Positions 1-9,822 are shown, counted from the first letter of the stretch. The stretch is 64,000 nt of DNA from Gammaproteobacteria bacterium (GCA_024742415.1 JANSYN010000015.1:1-64000); one strand, 5' to 3'. Numbers and translations are program-made. Notes: generated by a model not told the origin, from the sequence alone.

Positions 1-140
1 AGATGGTGATGCCTGGTGACAATGTGCAGATGGTCGCGACGTTGATTGCGCCGATTGCGATGGAAGAGGGCTTGCGTTTTGCGATCCGCGAGGGTGGCCG
101 TACGGTAGGCGCGGGCGTCGTCGCCAAAATCATCGAGTAG
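1..140 (+). CDS. tuf: Elongation factor Tu, C-terminal end (5' truncated)
   Basis: The frame open from the window edge encodes the last 46 or so residues of EF-Tu, ending in the typical tail [10 protein letters not shown]. This is the third beta-barrel domain, with the MVMPGD and [14 protein letters not shown] motifs that help bind the aminoacyl-tRNA acceptor stem. EF-Tu delivers aminoacyl-tRNA to the ribosomal A site in the cytoplasm. The start lies outside the window. Its place just before the S10 operon fits the usual rpsL-rpsG-fusA-tuf order, but a terminator and a reversed gene separate it from rpsJ here. Confidence 0.95.
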   Translation, partial: MVMPGDNVQMVATLIAPIAMEEGLRFAIREGGRTVGAGVVAKIIE

Positions 141-155
141 CGCACTTCCTCCGCC

Positions 156-214
156 AGGGGGTGTTTATAGCCCCCTTGCTTGATAAAAAACCCGGCATTC
201 ATGCCGGGTTTTTT
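156..214 (+). terminator. Terminator after tuf, probably bidirectional
   Basis: The main hairpin pairs CCCGGCAT at 191-198 with ATGCCGGG at 201-208. It has A residues at 185-190 and T residues at 209-214, so it can stop transcription from both strands. A smaller hairpin just upstream pairs GGGGG at 157-161 with CCCCC at 171-175. It would end tuf on the plus strand and the TM2 gene on the minus strand. Confidence 0.85.
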
Positions 215-266
215 GTTTGGAAGTGACTTGATCGATTTTCGATATGCAGTGCGTTTGCGGCTGCTG

Positions 267-665
267 TCAGTAGTCCTGGTTAATCTCCGAAAGCTGTTTA
301 TTCAGCGTCAGGTAGTCATAGAGCACGCCAAGCATTACCAAGCCTCCGGTGAGAAGGTACAGTATGCCGGTAAAGATCTTTCCCATATAGAAGCGATGAA
401 TGCCCAGTGGGCCAAGGAAGGTGAGGAGGATCCAGGTCAGGTTGTAGTTCACGGGCCCAGGGATGAACCGGTCTCCTGCCTCGCGATCCATGGCCGGGAT
501 CAGGAACAAGTCGATGATCCAGCCCACGAACAGTAGGCCCAGTGTGAAAAACCAGATGACGCCTGTTACGGGCTTGCCGTAATAGAATCGGTGGGCGCCC
601 ATGAAACCGAATATCCATAGCAGATAGCCCAGGAGTACAGAGTGGCTCTCGCGCTGTGTATTCAT
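267..665 (-). CDS. TM2-domain membrane protein with two TM2 repeats
   Basis: A 132-residue integral membrane protein. Two copies of the TM2 signature are visible, GAHRFYYGKP near residue 23 and GIHRFYMGK near residue 88. Each is followed by paired hydrophobic helices with a polar turn (WIIDLFLIP, LYDYLTLN). The TM2 family has no general biochemical function; members are small inner-membrane proteins. The gene runs against tuf and away from rpsJ, and shares the bidirectional terminator at 185-214 with tuf. The ATG at 663-665 begins MNTQRESHS. Domain assignment is firm, function unknown. Confidence 0.85.
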   Translation of the reverse strand: MNTQRESHSVLLGYLLWIFGFMGAHRFYYGKPVTGVIWFFTLGLLFVGWIIDLFLIPAMDREAGDRFIPGPVNYNLTWILLTFLGPLGIHRFYMGKIFTGILYLLTGGLVMLGVLYDYLTLNKQLSEINQDY

Positions 666-990
666 TGTGGGTAGTCCCTCCGGATTCGGGCTGGAGTGGT
701 GCGTGTGGCATACGACCGAGGAGGCCCCAGTTTACTCTACCCGGCCGGGCTTTTGATACATGGGTCTCCATTTTCGTGTGGGCCTTGCGCGACGTTTGGG
801 TGGCCAGACTCTGCAGGTATCGCTGATTGGCGTCCTGCGGGGTTCACCGCCGGCTTCAGGGCGCGGCTCCGCCAAGATTGTTGCAGCGTATGCTTGACAG
901 CGATAGGGGCGATCATTAGACTTCGCGTTCCTTTTTTCAGGGGGTTCCCTCGCGGGCCTCTGGTTTTTTAGCGTTTGGAGTAAAAGTCTG
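666..990. other. Intergenic region between the TM2 gene and rpsJ
   Basis: This 325-base stretch holds the start region of the TM2 gene on the minus strand and the promoter and short leader of the S10 operon on the plus strand. Open frames crossing it (for example 696-971) have no recognisable protein features. No additional gene is supported. Confidence 0.7.
894..922 (+). promoter_or_regulatory. Sigma70 promoter of the S10 operon
   Basis: TTGACA at 894-899, a 17-base spacer and TAGACT at 917-922 make a near-consensus promoter. Transcription should start near 929, giving a leader of about 60 bases before the rpsJ GTG. The bases after the -10 box (TCGCG) are GC-rich, as in promoters under stringent control; that regulation is inferred. 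Confidence 0.85.
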
Positions 991-1302
991 GTGCAGAGTC
1001 AACGTATTCGTATCCGCCTCAAGGCTTTCGACCATCGACTGATAGACACATCTACTCAGGAGATTGTCGAAACTGCGCGCCGCACAGGTGCTCAGGTCAA
1101 AGGTCCCATCCCTCTTCCTACTCGAAAGGAAAAGTTCACCGTGCTGGTCTCTCCGCACGTGAACAAGGACGCCCGCGACCAATATGAAATACGGACTCAT
1201 AAACGCCTGCTGGATATCGTAGAGCCCACAGAGAAGACCGTGGACGCCCTTATGAAGCTCGATCTGGCAGCTGGCGTGGAAGTGCAAATTAGCCTGGGCT
1301 AA
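991..1302 (+). CDS. rpsJ: 30S ribosomal protein S10
   Basis: S10 (103 aa), a head protein of the small subunit that also acts as NusE in transcription antitermination. The sequence begins [19 protein letters not shown] and contains the conserved loop [15 protein letters not shown] and RTHKRLLDI. Start is a GTG with GGAG about 11 bases upstream. It is the first gene of the S10 operon, and 129 bases separate it from the rplC start chosen here, an unusually long gap inside this operon. Confidence 0.97.
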   Translation: MQSQRIRIRLKAFDHRLIDTSTQEIVETARRTGAQVKGPIPLPTRKEKFTVLVSPHVNKDARDQYEIRTHKRLLDIVEPTEKTVDALMKLDLAAGVEVQISLG

Positions 1303-1431
1303 CGCTGCAAACCAAAGAAAACCTGCCTGAGGGCTCTTCAAGGAGTTGGTCAGGTGTGTAACGTCTCGCAGGAAGGCTCCATCGGGACGGCCATAGAGGG
1401 TGTAGCCCCGTACACTGTAGAGGTTGTAAAG

Positions 1432-2067
1432 ATGACTATTGGCTTAGTCGGCCGCAAATCCGGTATGACGCGTGTGTTTACCGAAGACGGCGATTCAATT
1501 CCAGTAACCGTAGTGGAGGTTTCTCCAAACCGCGTTACTCAGATCAAAGATACCGATAGCGACGGCTATCGGGCTATTCAGGTCACTGCGGGTAGCCGCA
1601 AGGCCTCAAGAGTAAGCAAAGCTGAAGCTGGACAGTTCGCCAAGGCGGGTGTCGAAGCGGGCTCCGGATTGTGGGAATTCCGTCTGGAAGACTCAGAAGC
1701 GACCCCCGAAGTGGGTGCCGAGCTAACTGTGAGCAGCTTCGAGGCAGGCCAAAAGGTCGATGTTTCGGGTAAATCCAAGGGTAAAGGCTTCCAGGGTGGC
1801 GTAAAGCGCTGGAATTTCGCAATGCAGGATGCCACCCATGGTAACTCCTTGTCGCACCGTGCTCCGGGCTCGATCGGCCAATGCCAAACTCCCGGACGCG
1901 TATGGAAGGGAAAGAAAATGGCCGGCCACATGGGGTCTGCGAACGTGACAACCCAGGGTCTTGAGGTGGTGCGCGTTGATGTGGAGCGTAACTTGTTGTT
2001 GATCAAGGGCGCAGTTCCTGGCGCGCCCGGTGGGAATGTCGTTATTCGTCCCACGATCAAGGCTTAA
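1432..2067 (+). CDS. rplC: 50S ribosomal protein L3
   Basis: L3 (211 aa from this start) nucleates 50S assembly and sends a loop towards the peptidyl transferase centre. The chosen ATG gives [16 protein letters not shown], which matches the family N terminus, with AGAGG eight bases upstream. The conserved loop FQGGVKRW...[15 protein letters not shown], with the glutamine methylated in E. coli, is present. The frame stays open upstream to a GTG at 1354 that has its own AAGGAG, so a 26-residue extension cannot be excluded. Confidence 0.96.
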   Translation: MTIGLVGRKSGMTRVFTEDGDSIPVTVVEVSPNRVTQIKDTDSDGYRAIQVTAGSRKASRVSKAEAGQFAKAGVEAGSGLWEFRLEDSEATPEVGAELTVSSFEAGQKVDVSGKSKGKGFQGGVKRWNFAMQDATHGNSLSHRAPGSIGQCQTPGRVWKGKKMAGHMGSANVTTQGLEVVRVDVERNLLLIKGAVPGAPGGNVVIRPTIKA

Positions 2068-2084
2068 GGTAGGGGGTCTGCGAC

Positions 2085-2702
2085 GTGGAATTGAGTGTAA
2101 TTAAGCCCGGTGGTGCTGAAGCAGCTACAGTTTCTGTATCTGATTCAACATTCGCCCGCGAATACAACGAAGCTCTGGTTCACCAGGTGGTCACAGCCTA
2201 TCTGGCGGGGGCTCGACAGGGAACCCGCGCCCAGAAAAATCGATCTGCCGTGAGCGGTGGCGGCAAGAAGCCGTGGCGTCAGAAAGGTACCGGCAGAGCG
2301 AGAGCCGGGACAATCCGCTCGCCAATATGGCGTAGCGGTGGTGTGACCTTTGCGGCTAAGCCGCAGGATCATACGCAGAAAGTGAATCGCAAAATGTATC
2401 GCGCGGCGTTGAGGTCAATTTTCTCTGAGTTGGCAAGACAAGACCGCCTCATCGTTGTAGAGAGTCTTGAGATTGAGCAGCCCAAGACCAAGCTGCTGTG
2501 CAAGCAGTTGGAGAGCTTCGGTGTCGAGAACGTTCTGATAGTGTCCAGCGAGGTGAATGAGAACCTTTACCTGGCCGCTCGCAATCTGCACAAGGTGGAT
2601 GTGCGTGATGTTGAAGGTATCGATCCCGTGAGCCTGGTGGGTCATGAAAAAGTAATAGTCACCGTGGATGCGGTGAAGAAATTTGAGGAGATGTTGGCAT
2701 GA
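2085..2702 (+). CDS. rplD: 50S ribosomal protein L4
   Basis: L4 (205 aa), an early 23S-binding protein whose extended loop lines the exit tunnel. The loop [30 protein letters not shown] is visible in pieces around residues 45-75. In E. coli L4 also represses its own operon through the S10 leader, but the leader here is short. GTG start at 2085, 17 bases after rplC. Its end overlaps rplW by four bases (ATGA). Confidence 0.97.
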   Translation: MELSVIKPGGAEAATVSVSDSTFAREYNEALVHQVVTAYLAGARQGTRAQKNRSAVSGGGKKPWRQKGTGRARAGTIRSPIWRSGGVTFAAKPQDHTQKVNRKMYRAALRSIFSELARQDRLIVVESLEIEQPKTKLLCKQLESFGVENVLIVSSEVNENLYLAARNLHKVDVRDVEGIDPVSLVGHEKVIVTVDAVKKFEEMLA

Positions 2703-2995
2703 ACCAGGAGCGAGTATTCCAGGTCCTTGTTGGTCCTCACGTCTCTGAAAAGGCCGCTGTTGTAGCTGACGAGAACAATCAGTACGTGTTTAAGGTTGCG
2801 GTCAATGCTACCAAGTCCGAGGTAAAGCGCTCTGTAGAGCAGCTCTTCAAGGTAAAGGTGGTCAACGTGAATACATTGAAAGTTAAAGGCAAGGTGAAGC
2901 GCAATCGTCACGGCTTCAGTACCAAGCCCACATGGAAAAAAGCCTACGTAAGACTGGAGCAGGGTCAAGATATTGACTTTGCCGTTGCGGAGTAA
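2699..2995 (+). CDS. rplW: 50S ribosomal protein L23
   Basis: L23 (98 aa) sits at the exit of the polypeptide tunnel and is the docking site for trigger factor and SRP. Family features seen are GPHVSEKAA near the N terminus, [12 protein letters not shown], and the basic loop followed by WKKAYV. The ATG overlaps the rplD stop as ATGA, so the two are translationally coupled. Confidence 0.96.
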   Translation: MNQERVFQVLVGPHVSEKAAVVADENNQYVFKVAVNATKSEVKRSVEQLFKVKVVNVNTLKVKGKVKRNRHGFSTKPTWKKAYVRLEQGQDIDFAVAE

Positions 2996-3009
2996 GGAGC
3001 AAAGATCAA

Positions 3010-3837
3010 ATGGCAGTATTGAAGAGTAAGCCAACGTCTCCGGGTCGTCGCCATGTCGTGCGGGTGATTAGCCACGAGTTGCACAAGGGCGAGCCCTATG
3101 CTCCTCTGCTTGAAAAGCAATCACGCAACGGTGGGCGCAACAGCAATGGTCGCATTACTACGCGGCACATCGGCGGTGGGCACAAGCAGCATTACCGCAA
3201 GATAGATTTCAAGCGAACCAAGGACGGTATTCCGGCCAAGGTGGAGCGCTTGGAATACGATCCGAATCGCACGGCCCATATAGCCTTGCTTTTGTTTGCA
3301 GATGGTGAGCGCCGTTACATTATCGCTCCCAAGGGTGTATCGGCGGGCGATGTATTGCAGTCAGGCTCGGCGGCTCCAATAAAGACAGGCAACTGTCTGC
3401 CGCTGAGGAATATACCGGTGGGTTCGGTTGTGCATTGCGTTGAGCTCAAACCCGGCAAGGGAGCGCAACTGGCGCGTTCTGCTGGCGCCTCCATGCAACT
3501 GGTTGCGCGCGAAGGGCAGTATGCCACTTTGCGACTTCGCTCAGGCGAGATGCGCAAGATCCTGGGTGATTGCCGCGCAACTTTGGGCGAAGTCTCCAAT
3601 TCAGAACACAGTCTTCGCAAATTGGGTAAAGCCGGAGCGGCGCGTTGGCGCGGCGTCAGGCCTACCGTACGCGGTGTGGCGATGAACCCCGTTGATCACC
3701 CGCATGGTGGTGGCGAGGGCCGAACTTCCGGTGGCCGCCACCCTGTAAGCCCTTGGGGTACGCCAACCAAGGGTTACAAGACACGTAAGAACAAGCGTAC
3801 CAACAAATTGATCGTTCGACGCCGTGGTTCCAAGTAA
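3010..3837 (+). CDS. rplB: 50S ribosomal protein L2
   Basis: L2 (275 aa), a 23S-binding protein required for subunit association and peptidyl transferase activity. The conserved block [13 protein letters not shown], with the histidine implicated in function, lies near residue 228. The [20 protein letters not shown] block is near the N terminus. Length is as usual for bacteria. Start ATG at 3010, 14 bases after rplW, with AAGGAG upstream. Confidence 0.98.
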   Translation: MAVLKSKPTSPGRRHVVRVISHELHKGEPYAPLLEKQSRNGGRNSNGRITTRHIGGGHKQHYRKIDFKRTKDGIPAKVERLEYDPNRTAHIALLLFADGERRYIIAPKGVSAGDVLQSGSAAPIKTGNCLPLRNIPVGSVVHCVELKPGKGAQLARSAGASMQLVAREGQYATLRLRSGEMRKILGDCRATLGEVSNSEHSLRKLGKAGAARWRGVRPTVRGVAMNPVDHPHGGGEGRTSGGRHPVSPWGTPTKGYKTRKNKRTNKLIVRRRGSK

Positions 3838-3875
3838 GGCGCCGGGTAACTCAAGGATTTTAGAGGAAAGACATT

Positions 3876-4151
3876 GTGCCGCGTTCACTGAAAAAAGGGC
3901 CTTTCATCGACCTTCACTTAATGAAAAAGGTCGAAGCAGCCGTCGAAAGTAACGACCGACGTCCCATCAAGACTTGGTCGCGCCGTTCTATGGTGTCACC
4001 GGATATGGTCGGCTTGACCATTGCTGTTCACAATGGTCGTCAGCATGTTCCGGTATTGGTTAACGAAGATATGGTGGGTCACAAGTTGGGTGAGTTTGCG
4101 GTGACCCGTACTTTCCGTGGCCACATCGTGGACAAAAAGGCGAAGCGCTAG
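3876..4151 (+). CDS. rpsS: 30S ribosomal protein S19
   Basis: S19 (91 aa) forms a head complex with S13 and contacts the A and P sites. The sequence starts [11 protein letters not shown] after a GTG initiator and contains [11 protein letters not shown] and [15 protein letters not shown], all family hallmarks. Upstream GAGGAAAG provides the ribosome binding site. Confidence 0.97.
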   Translation: MPRSLKKGPFIDLHLMKKVEAAVESNDRRPIKTWSRRSMVSPDMVGLTIAVHNGRQHVPVLVNEDMVGHKLGEFAVTRTFRGHIVDKKAKR

Positions 4152-4178
4152 CAAGCGCTGCGTAACGAGGAAGAGAAA

Positions 4179-4523
4179 ATGGAAGTTGCAGCGAAGCTAA
4201 AAGGCGCGCAGATATCAGCACAGAAGGCACGTCTTGTTGCTGATCAGGTGCGCGGTATGCCGGTCGAAGAGGCTCTGAGTGTTCTTGAGTTCAGTACCAA
4301 GAAAGCGGCTCACATTGTGAAGAAGCTTCTCGACTCAGCGATAGCCAATGCTGAAAACAATGAAGGTGCTGACGTAGACGAGCTGAAAGTCTCCACCATT
4401 TTTGTCGATGAAGGCATCACGTTGAAGCGCTTACGTCCGCGAGCAAAAGGCCGTGCCGACCGCATTTTGAAGCGGACTTGCCATATTACCGTAAAAGTAG
4501 CCGACAGCGACAACCAGGCTTAG
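4179..4523 (+). CDS. rplV: 50S ribosomal protein L22
   Basis: L22 (114 aa) contacts all 23S domains and lines the tunnel with its beta-hairpin. Seen: [14 protein letters not shown] near the N terminus and the basic hairpin [18 protein letters not shown] near the C terminus, where macrolide-resistance mutations occur in other bacteria. The wild-type-like hairpin is intact. It is 27 bases after rpsS and 11 before rpsC. Confidence 0.97.
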   Translation: MEVAAKLKGAQISAQKARLVADQVRGMPVEEALSVLEFSTKKAAHIVKKLLDSAIANAENNEGADVDELKVSTIFVDEGITLKRLRPRAKGRADRILKRTCHITVKVADSDNQA

Positions 4524-4534
4524 GAGATTATTCA

Positions 4535-5206
4535 ATGGGTCAGAAAGTACATCCTACCGGTATCCGCCTCGGCATCGTTAAAGATCACAATTCGATCTGG
4601 TATGCCGACAGCAAAAACTACGCCAAGCAGTTAATCACTGACCTGGAAGCGCGCGCCTACATCGAAAAGGCCCTTGAGAACGCTTCGGTAAGCCGAATCG
4701 TTATTGAGCGCCCTGCGCAGACTGCGCGGATCACCATTCATACCGCCCGGCCCGGCATCGTGATTGGTAAGAAAGGCGAAGACGTTGACAAGCTGCGTCA
4801 GGAACTCACCAGAGAGATGGGTGTTCCTGTGCACATCAACATCGAGGAAATACGCAAGCCCGATCTCGACGCCAAACTGGTCGCCCAGAATGTCGCACAG
4901 CAGCTCGAGAGAAGGGTGATGTTCCGTCGTGCGATGAAGCGAGTTGTGCAGAATGCGATGCGCCAGGGTGCAGAAGGCATCAAGGTGCAGATTGGCGGCA
5001 GGCTAGGCGGTGCAGAGATTGCCCGGACGGAGTGGTATCGGGAAGGTCGTGTTCCGTTGCATACCCTGCGTGCGGATATCGATTATGCGACGTATGAAGC
5101 GGCAACGACCTACGGCATTCTCGGCGTAAAGGTCTGGATTTTCAAAGGCGAAGTTATTGGCTCTGAACCTCAGTCCGATAGCAGCAAGAAAACAGCAACT
5201 AGTTAA
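4535..5206 (+). CDS. rpsC: 30S ribosomal protein S3
   Basis: S3 (223 aa) lies at the mRNA entry tunnel and contributes helicase activity. The start [14 protein letters not shown] fits the family, and AGGAGATT precedes it. An upstream ATG at 4478 inside rplV is rejected. The KH domain with [14 protein letters not shown] (about residues 70-85) and the C-terminal [27 protein letters not shown] block are present. Confidence 0.97.
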   Translation: MGQKVHPTGIRLGIVKDHNSIWYADSKNYAKQLITDLEARAYIEKALENASVSRIVIERPAQTARITIHTARPGIVIGKKGEDVDKLRQELTREMGVPVHINIEEIRKPDLDAKLVAQNVAQQLERRVMFRRAMKRVVQNAMRQGAEGIKVQIGGRLGGAEIARTEWYREGRVPLHTLRADIDYATYEAATTYGILGVKVWIFKGEVIGSEPQSDSSKKTATS

Positions 5207-5217
5207 GGGTTACGCAG

Positions 5218-5631
5218 ATGCTGCAACCAAAACGCACAAAGTTCCGCAAGACCCAGAAAGGCCGCAATCGCGGTCTGGCTCATCGCGGTAGCAAAGTAAG
5301 CTTCGGCGAGTACGGTCTCAAGGCTACCGGCCGCGGCCGTATAACCGCACGTCAGATCGAGGCGGCGCGTCGAGCTATGACCCGTCACATCAAGCGTGGC
5401 GGAAAGATCTGGATTCGAGTCTTTCCTGACAAGCCGATCACGGGCAAGCCCCTTGAAGTAAGGCAAGGTAAAGGAAAGGGCAATGTCGAGTACTGGGTGG
5501 CGCAGATCCAGCCCGGGAAAGTTCTGTATGAAGTGCAGGGTGTTTCAGAGGAGCTCGCGCGCGAGGCGTTTGCTCTGGCAGCGGCGAAGATCCCTGTGGC
5601 AACCACATTTGTTAAACGGTCGGTGATGTGA
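5218..5631 (+). CDS. rplP: 50S ribosomal protein L16
   Basis: L16 (137 aa) organises the A-site and the L7/L12 stalk base. It starts [19 protein letters not shown] and contains [24 protein letters not shown] and MGKGKG-like [14 protein letters not shown]. Its TGA overlaps the rpmC start by one base. Confidence 0.97.
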   Translation: MLQPKRTKFRKTQKGRNRGLAHRGSKVSFGEYGLKATGRGRITARQIEAARRAMTRHIKRGGKIWIRVFPDKPITGKPLEVRQGKGKGNVEYWVAQIQPGKVLYEVQGVSEELAREAFALAAAKIPVATTFVKRSVM

Positions 5632-5822
5632 TGAAGGCAAGCGAACTACGTGATAAGTCTGCCGAGGACTTGACCAAGCAGTTGCTTACGTTGCGTGAAG
5701 AGCAGTTCAAGTTGCGCATGCAGAAGGCAACAGGCCAGTTGGGGCAAACACATTTGTTGCGCCAGAATCAGCGCGAAATTGCGCGTGTTAAGACTGTCCT
5801 AACTCAGAAGGCGGGTAACTAA
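5631..5822 (+). CDS. rpmC: 50S ribosomal protein L29
   Basis: L29 (63 aa), a two-helix protein next to L23 at the tunnel exit. It begins [14 protein letters not shown], the family pattern, so I take the ATG that overlaps the last base of the rplP stop rather than the GTG three bases earlier. The conserved [28 protein letters not shown] region is complete when read across residues 27-54. Confidence 0.95.
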   Translation: MKASELRDKSAEDLTKQLLTLREEQFKLRMQKATGQLGQTHLLRQNQREIARVKTVLTQKAGN

Positions 5823-5824
5823 TT

Positions 5825-6091
5825 ATGTCTGGTGCAGAGAAGCGTACGCGGATAGCGACCGGGAAGGTCGTAAGTAACAAGATGGATAAAACCATAACGG
5901 TTATGGTGGAACGGCGAGTAAAGCATCCAGTGTATGGAAAATACATTACCCGTTCATCCAAGATACATGCCCATGATGAAAATAATCAGTGCGGTATTGG
6001 CGACACGGTTACAGTTGCAGAGTCACGGCCTATTTCCAAGTCGAAGACTTGGAAACTGTTAGAAGTGGTAGAGAGCGCTACCCAGGTCTGA
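5825..6091 (+). CDS. rpsQ: 30S ribosomal protein S17
   Basis: S17 (88 aa), an OB-fold primary 16S binder. Features: [19 protein letters not shown] and the [27 protein letters not shown] block, here split at residue 46 onward. Starts three bases after rpmC. It is followed by a 57-base gap before rplN. Confidence 0.96.
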   Translation: MSGAEKRTRIATGKVVSNKMDKTITVMVERRVKHPVYGKYITRSSKIHAHDENNQCGIGDTVTVAESRPISKSKTWKLLEVVESATQV

Positions 6092-6148
6092 ACCGGGTAA
6101 TTGGCAAGAGTGTTCGCGGCAAGATTCAGGTCGCATTTGGAGTAGAAG

Positions 6149-6517
6149 ATGATTCAGACACAGTCGTATTTGGAGGTTGCTGACAACAGCGGTGCGCGTC
6201 GCGTTATGTGCATCAAAGTGTTGGGTGGTTCCAAGCGCCGCTATGCCCGCGTTGGCGATCTTATCAAGGTCACCGTCAAGGAAGCGATTCCGCGGGGCAA
6301 GGTCAAAAAAGGCCAGGTGATGACTGCGGTAGTTGTGCGTACCAAAAAAGGTGTTCGTCGGCCTGACGGCTCATTGATCAAGTTCGATGACAATGCAGCA
6401 GTGCTGTTGAATGCCCAGGAAGCGCCCATCGGCACACGTATTTTTGGTCCAGTGACAAGAGAGCTGCGAGGGGAGAAGTTTATGAAAATCATTTCCCTGG
6501 CACCTGAAGTTATCTAG
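6149..6517 (+). CDS. rplN: 50S ribosomal protein L14
   Basis: L14 (122 aa) forms an intersubunit bridge with 16S helix 14. It starts [21 protein letters not shown], the canonical sequence, and contains [22 protein letters not shown] and [11 protein letters not shown]. Length is exactly the family norm. First gene of the segment corresponding to the spc operon of E. coli. Confidence 0.98.
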   Translation: MIQTQSYLEVADNSGARRVMCIKVLGGSKRRYARVGDLIKVTVKEAIPRGKVKKGQVMTAVVVRTKKGVRRPDGSLIKFDDNAAVLLNAQEAPIGTRIFGPVTRELRGEKFMKIISLAPEVI

Positions 6518-6542
6518 GGCGAGTAGGTAGAGGCGATTAGCG

Positions 6543-6857
6543 ATGTTGAAGATTAAAAAGGATGACGAAGTCGTTGTTCTCGCTGGCAAGGATAAAGGCA
6601 AGCGCGGCAAGGTTCGTAGAGTGCTGGATAACAACAAGGTCGTTGTGTCCGGTGTGAACATGATGAAAAAGCACACACGGCCCAATCCGCAAGCAGGCGT
6701 AGCGGGGGGGATCGTGGAGAGCGAAGCGCCGATACAGGTTTCCAACGTGGCAATTTTTAACCCCGCCACCAGCAAGGCTGATCGTGTCGGCTTTAAGGTT
6801 GAGGGTGACAAGAAGGTTCGTATCTTTAAATCCAATGGCGAGACGATCGATTCCTGA
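6543..6857 (+). CDS. rplX: 50S ribosomal protein L24
   Basis: L24 (104 aa), an assembly initiator that binds 23S domain I. A KOW motif is visible at the N terminus ([18 protein letters not shown]), followed by [23 protein letters not shown] start 25 bases after rplN. Confidence 0.97.
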   Translation: MLKIKKDDEVVVLAGKDKGKRGKVRRVLDNNKVVVSGVNMMKKHTRPNPQAGVAGGIVESEAPIQVSNVAIFNPATSKADRVGFKVEGDKKVRIFKSNGETIDS

Positions 6858-6893
6858 TTCAGTGTCAGTCGTCGAAGGCGTAGGTAAGTAGAA

Positions 6894-7433
6894 ATGGCAA
6901 ATTTGCAAGTAAAGTACAAAACAGAGATCGCAGCTCAGTTGAAAGAAGAGTTGGGGCTAAAAAACATCATGGAAGTGCCGAAGATCACCAAGATTACCCT
7001 GAACATGGGTGTCGGCGAAGCTCTGGGCGACAAAAAGACCCTTGAGAACGCGGTCGCAGAAATGGAGATGATAGCGGGCCAGAAAGCCGTTATTACCAAG
7101 GCGCGTCGTTCAATCGCGGGCTTCAAGGTGCGCGATGGATGGCCGATTGGCTGCAAGGTAACACTTCGTTCAGAGCGTATGTATGAGTTTCTGGAAAGGT
7201 TGATCAGCGTTGCTATTCCGCGTATTCGCGACTTTCGCGGCATAAGCCCGAAGTCTTTTGACGGTCGCGGAAATTTTGCTATGGGTGTCACCGAGCAAAT
7301 TATTTTTCCGGAAATTGAGTACGACAAAGTGGATGCGTTGCGTGGGATGGACATAACCATAACCACGACAGCGCGTACGGATGATGAAGGACGTGCACTG
7401 TTGCGCGCCTTCAACTTTCCGCTGAAAGCGTAA
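6894..7433 (+). CDS. rplE: 50S ribosomal protein L5
   Basis: L5 (179 aa) binds 5S rRNA and contacts P-site tRNA. Seen: [15 protein letters not shown] near residue 25, [22 protein letters not shown] near residue 75, and [18 protein letters not shown]. The length matches the family. Confidence 0.98.
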   Translation: MANLQVKYKTEIAAQLKEELGLKNIMEVPKITKITLNMGVGEALGDKKTLENAVAEMEMIAGQKAVITKARRSIAGFKVRDGWPIGCKVTLRSERMYEFLERLISVAIPRIRDFRGISPKSFDGRGNFAMGVTEQIIFPEIEYDKVDALRGMDITITTTARTDDEGRALLRAFNFPLKA

Positions 7434-7445
7434 GAGGCGAGTTAA

Positions 7446-7751
7446 ATGGCAAAGAAATCTATGATCGCGCGTGAGAAGAAGCGCGCTTTGACAGTAGCCC
7501 GGTACGCCCAGAAGCGTGCCGCTATAAAGGCTGTGCTGCGCGATACCAGTGCGTCAGATGAAGAGAAGTGGGATGCGCAGGTCAAGTTGCAGAAGCTGCC
7601 TCGTAATGCCAGCCCGGTGCGTCAACAGCGTCGCTGTCAGGTGACGGGTCGTCCGCACGGTGTTTATCGCAAGTTTGGATTGTGCCGTAATAAATTGCGC
7701 GAAGCTGCCATGCGTGGCGATGTGCCTGGCCTGGTTAAGTCGAGCTGGTAG
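7446..7751 (+). CDS. rpsN: 30S ribosomal protein S14 (zinc-free form)
   Basis: S14 (101 aa) of the long type, lacking the CxxC pairs of the short zinc-binding form. It starts [13 protein letters not shown] and ends with the conserved [20 protein letters not shown] region. It binds the 30S head late in assembly. Twelve bases after rplE. Confidence 0.97.
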   Translation: MAKKSMIAREKKRALTVARYAQKRAAIKAVLRDTSASDEEKWDAQVKLQKLPRNASPVRQQRRCQVTGRPHGVYRKFGLCRNKLREAAMRGDVPGLVKSSW

Positions 7752-7780
7752 CGCCAGCCGTCTACGGAGATTTATAGACT

Positions 7781-8176
7781 ATGAGTATGCAAGATCCTCT
7801 GTCAGATATGCTGACCCGCATTCGAAATGCGCAAATGGCCGGCAAAACGCGCGTCGAAATGCCAGGCTCAAAATTGAAGTCTGCTGTTGCCAAGGTGCTG
7901 CAGGACGAAGGCTACATCGCCGGGTTTAATGCCTCGGTAGAAGGCGGCAAGCCAAGGCTGTCGATAGATTTGAAGTACTACAACGGTAAGCCCGTTATTG
8001 CAGAAATAGATCGTGTAAGCCGTCCGGGCTTGCGTCGTTACAGTGGCAAGGACGGCTTGCCTTCTGTGCGCGCAGGATTGGGTGTGGCGATTATTTCTAC
8101 ATCGAAAGGTGTGATGACTGAGCGAGCAGCGCAGGCTGCTGGCGTGGGCGGCGAGATTCTTTGTACCGTTTATTAA
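7781..8176 (+). CDS. rpsH: 30S ribosomal protein S8
   Basis: S8 (131 aa), a primary binder of the 16S central domain and, in E. coli, the translational repressor of the spc operon. Seen: [18 protein letters not shown] at the N terminus, and the C-terminal [22 protein letters not shown]. Whether S8 represses this operon cannot be judged by eye. Confidence 0.97.
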   Translation: MSMQDPLSDMLTRIRNAQMAGKTRVEMPGSKLKSAVAKVLQDEGYIAGFNASVEGGKPRLSIDLKYYNGKPVIAEIDRVSRPGLRRYSGKDGLPSVRAGLGVAIISTSKGVMTERAAQAAGVGGEILCTVY

Positions 8177-8209
8177 AAATCGTTAGGGAATCCCAGAGAG
8201 TTAACCACC

Positions 8210-8737
8210 ATGTCTAGAGTTGCAAATGATCCGATACGCATTCCCAAGGGTGTCGAGGCAAAGCTTGATGGTAGAGATGTTACAGTCAAAGGCGGCAAGG
8301 GCACCCTTGGTCTTTCACTGGCTGAAGGCATTGAAATCAAGCAGGAAGATGGCTTCATCACACTTTCCTATGAAAGTGAAAAGTTAAAGGCGTTGGCAGG
8401 CACCACTCGTGCGCTGGTCAACAATATGGTTGTTGGCGTGAGTGACGGCTGGGAGAAAAAACTGGTATTGAACGGCGTCGGTTACCGCGCTAAAGCCTCA
8501 GATAAAACCGTCAATCTCACGATCGGGCTCTCGCACCCAGTCGATTACGAGTTGCCCGAAGGTGTGAGCGCCGAAAGCCCGAGTCAGACAGAAATAGTCG
8601 TCAAGGGCATCGACAAACAGGCAGTTGGGCAGGCCGCTGCCGAGATCCGGGCTTTCCGCCCTCCCGAGCCGTACAAGGGCAAAGGTATTCGTTATGCGGA
8701 TGAGCACGTTCGCCGCAAAGAAGCCAAGAAAAAGTAG
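8210..8737 (+). CDS. rplF: 50S ribosomal protein L6
   Basis: L6 (175 aa) stabilises the sarcin-ricin loop region. It starts [19 protein letters not shown] and has the C-terminal block [21 protein letters not shown], both characteristic. Two tandem L6 domains of about 80 residues each. Upstream gap of 33 bases carries CAGAGAG. Confidence 0.97.
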   Translation: MSRVANDPIRIPKGVEAKLDGRDVTVKGGKGTLGLSLAEGIEIKQEDGFITLSYESEKLKALAGTTRALVNNMVVGVSDGWEKKLVLNGVGYRAKASDKTVNLTIGLSHPVDYELPEGVSAESPSQTEIVVKGIDKQAVGQAAAEIRAFRPPEPYKGKGIRYADEHVRRKEAKKK

Positions 8738-8746
8738 GTAAGTGAG

Positions 8747-9097
8747 ATGAGTGCAAAGAACGAAAGCAGATTGCGTCGCGCAAAGCGTGCGCGAGCTCGT
8801 ATTCGAAAGCTGGGCGAGACACGCTTGAGTGTGCACCGTACACCCAGGCATATATATGCGCAGATCATCGCTCCAGAGGGAGACAGGGTGCTCGCATGCG
8901 CATCTACACTCGACTCAGAGTTGCGTAATGGCGCTACGGGTAATGTCAGTGCCGCAGCCGAAGTTGGCAAGCTTGTAGCAAAGCGCGCCAGGGAAGCCGG
9001 TGTGGAAAAGGTCGCGTTTGATCGCGGTGGTTATAAGTATCATGGTCGCGTGAAGGCTTTGGCTGACGCGGCGCGTGAATCCGGGCTCGAATTCTAG
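8747..9097 (+). CDS. rplR: 50S ribosomal protein L18
   Basis: L18 (116 aa) binds 5S rRNA together with L5 and L25. Features: [32 protein letters not shown], and the C-terminal [20 protein letters not shown]. Nine bases after rplF. Confidence 0.97.
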   Translation: MSAKNESRLRRAKRARARIRKLGETRLSVHRTPRHIYAQIIAPEGDRVLACASTLDSELRNGATGNVSAAAEVGKLVAKRAREAGVEKVAFDRGGYKYHGRVKALADAARESGLEF

Positions 9098-9108
9098 GGG
9101 TTGTTGAT

Positions 9109-9618
9109 ATGGCTTTTAATGATCAAAAGAAGCAGCAGGAAGGCGACCTCCAGGAAAAGTTGGTTCAGGTCAATCGTGTTGCCAAAGTGGTAAAAGGTGG
9201 CCGGATCTTCGGTTTCACCGCTCTGACCGTCGTTGGTGACGGTAATGGCAAAGTCGGGTTTGGACGTGGTAAGGCACGCGAAGTGCCTGTGGCCATCCAG
9301 AAAGCGATGGAAGCGGCTCGTAGGAACATGATCCAGGTTGAGCTGAACAACGGGACTATCCAGTACCCGGTGAAGGCCGCTCATGGTGCTTCTAAGATTT
9401 ATATGCAGCCCGCATCCGAGGGTACTGGCGTTATCGCCGGTGGTGCGATGCGCGCAGTACTGGAACTCGCAGGCGTTCACAATGTGTTGGCGAAGTGTTA
9501 CGGCTCAACGAATCCTGTGAATGTTGTGCGAGCAACGTTTAATGGTTTACGCGATATGTCTTCTCCCGACGAAATTGCCGCAAAGCGTGGTAAGTCCGTC
9601 GAAGAAATTCTGAATTAA
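9109..9618 (+). CDS. rpsE: 30S ribosomal protein S5
   Basis: S5 (169 aa) helps translational fidelity and mRNA unwinding at the entry tunnel. A double-stranded RNA-binding-like domain carries [19 protein letters not shown] and [18 protein letters not shown]. The C-terminal domain has [12 protein letters not shown] and [14 protein letters not shown]. Length normal. Confidence 0.98.
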   Translation: MAFNDQKKQQEGDLQEKLVQVNRVAKVVKGGRIFGFTALTVVGDGNGKVGFGRGKAREVPVAIQKAMEAARRNMIQVELNNGTIQYPVKAAHGASKIYMQPASEGTGVIAGGAMRAVLELAGVHNVLAKCYGSTNPVNVVRATFNGLRDMSSPDEIAAKRGKSVEEILN

Positions 9619-9636
9619 GCTCTGGGTTGTCTGGTC

Positions 9637-9819
9637 ATGGCAAAAGAAACTATCAGGGTTACGCAGGTCAAAAGCACTGCGGGCCGACTTAAGAATCACA
9701 AGGCGTGCGTGGCCGGTTTGGGCTTGCGTCGCATTGGGCACACTGTCGAGGTCGAGGACACACCTTCGAATCGCGGCATGATAAACCAGGTGCATTACCT
9801 GGTTAGGGTAGAGGGCTAA
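9637..9819 (+). CDS. rpmD: 50S ribosomal protein L30
   Basis: L30 (60 aa). Seen: [26 protein letters not shown]..., the [22 protein letters not shown] core and the VHYLVRVEG end, all typical. It lies between rpsE and rplO as in most bacteria. Confidence 0.96.
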   Translation: MAKETIRVTQVKSTAGRLKNHKACVAGLGLRRIGHTVEVEDTPSNRGMINQVHYLVRVEG

Positions 9820-9822
9820 CTC

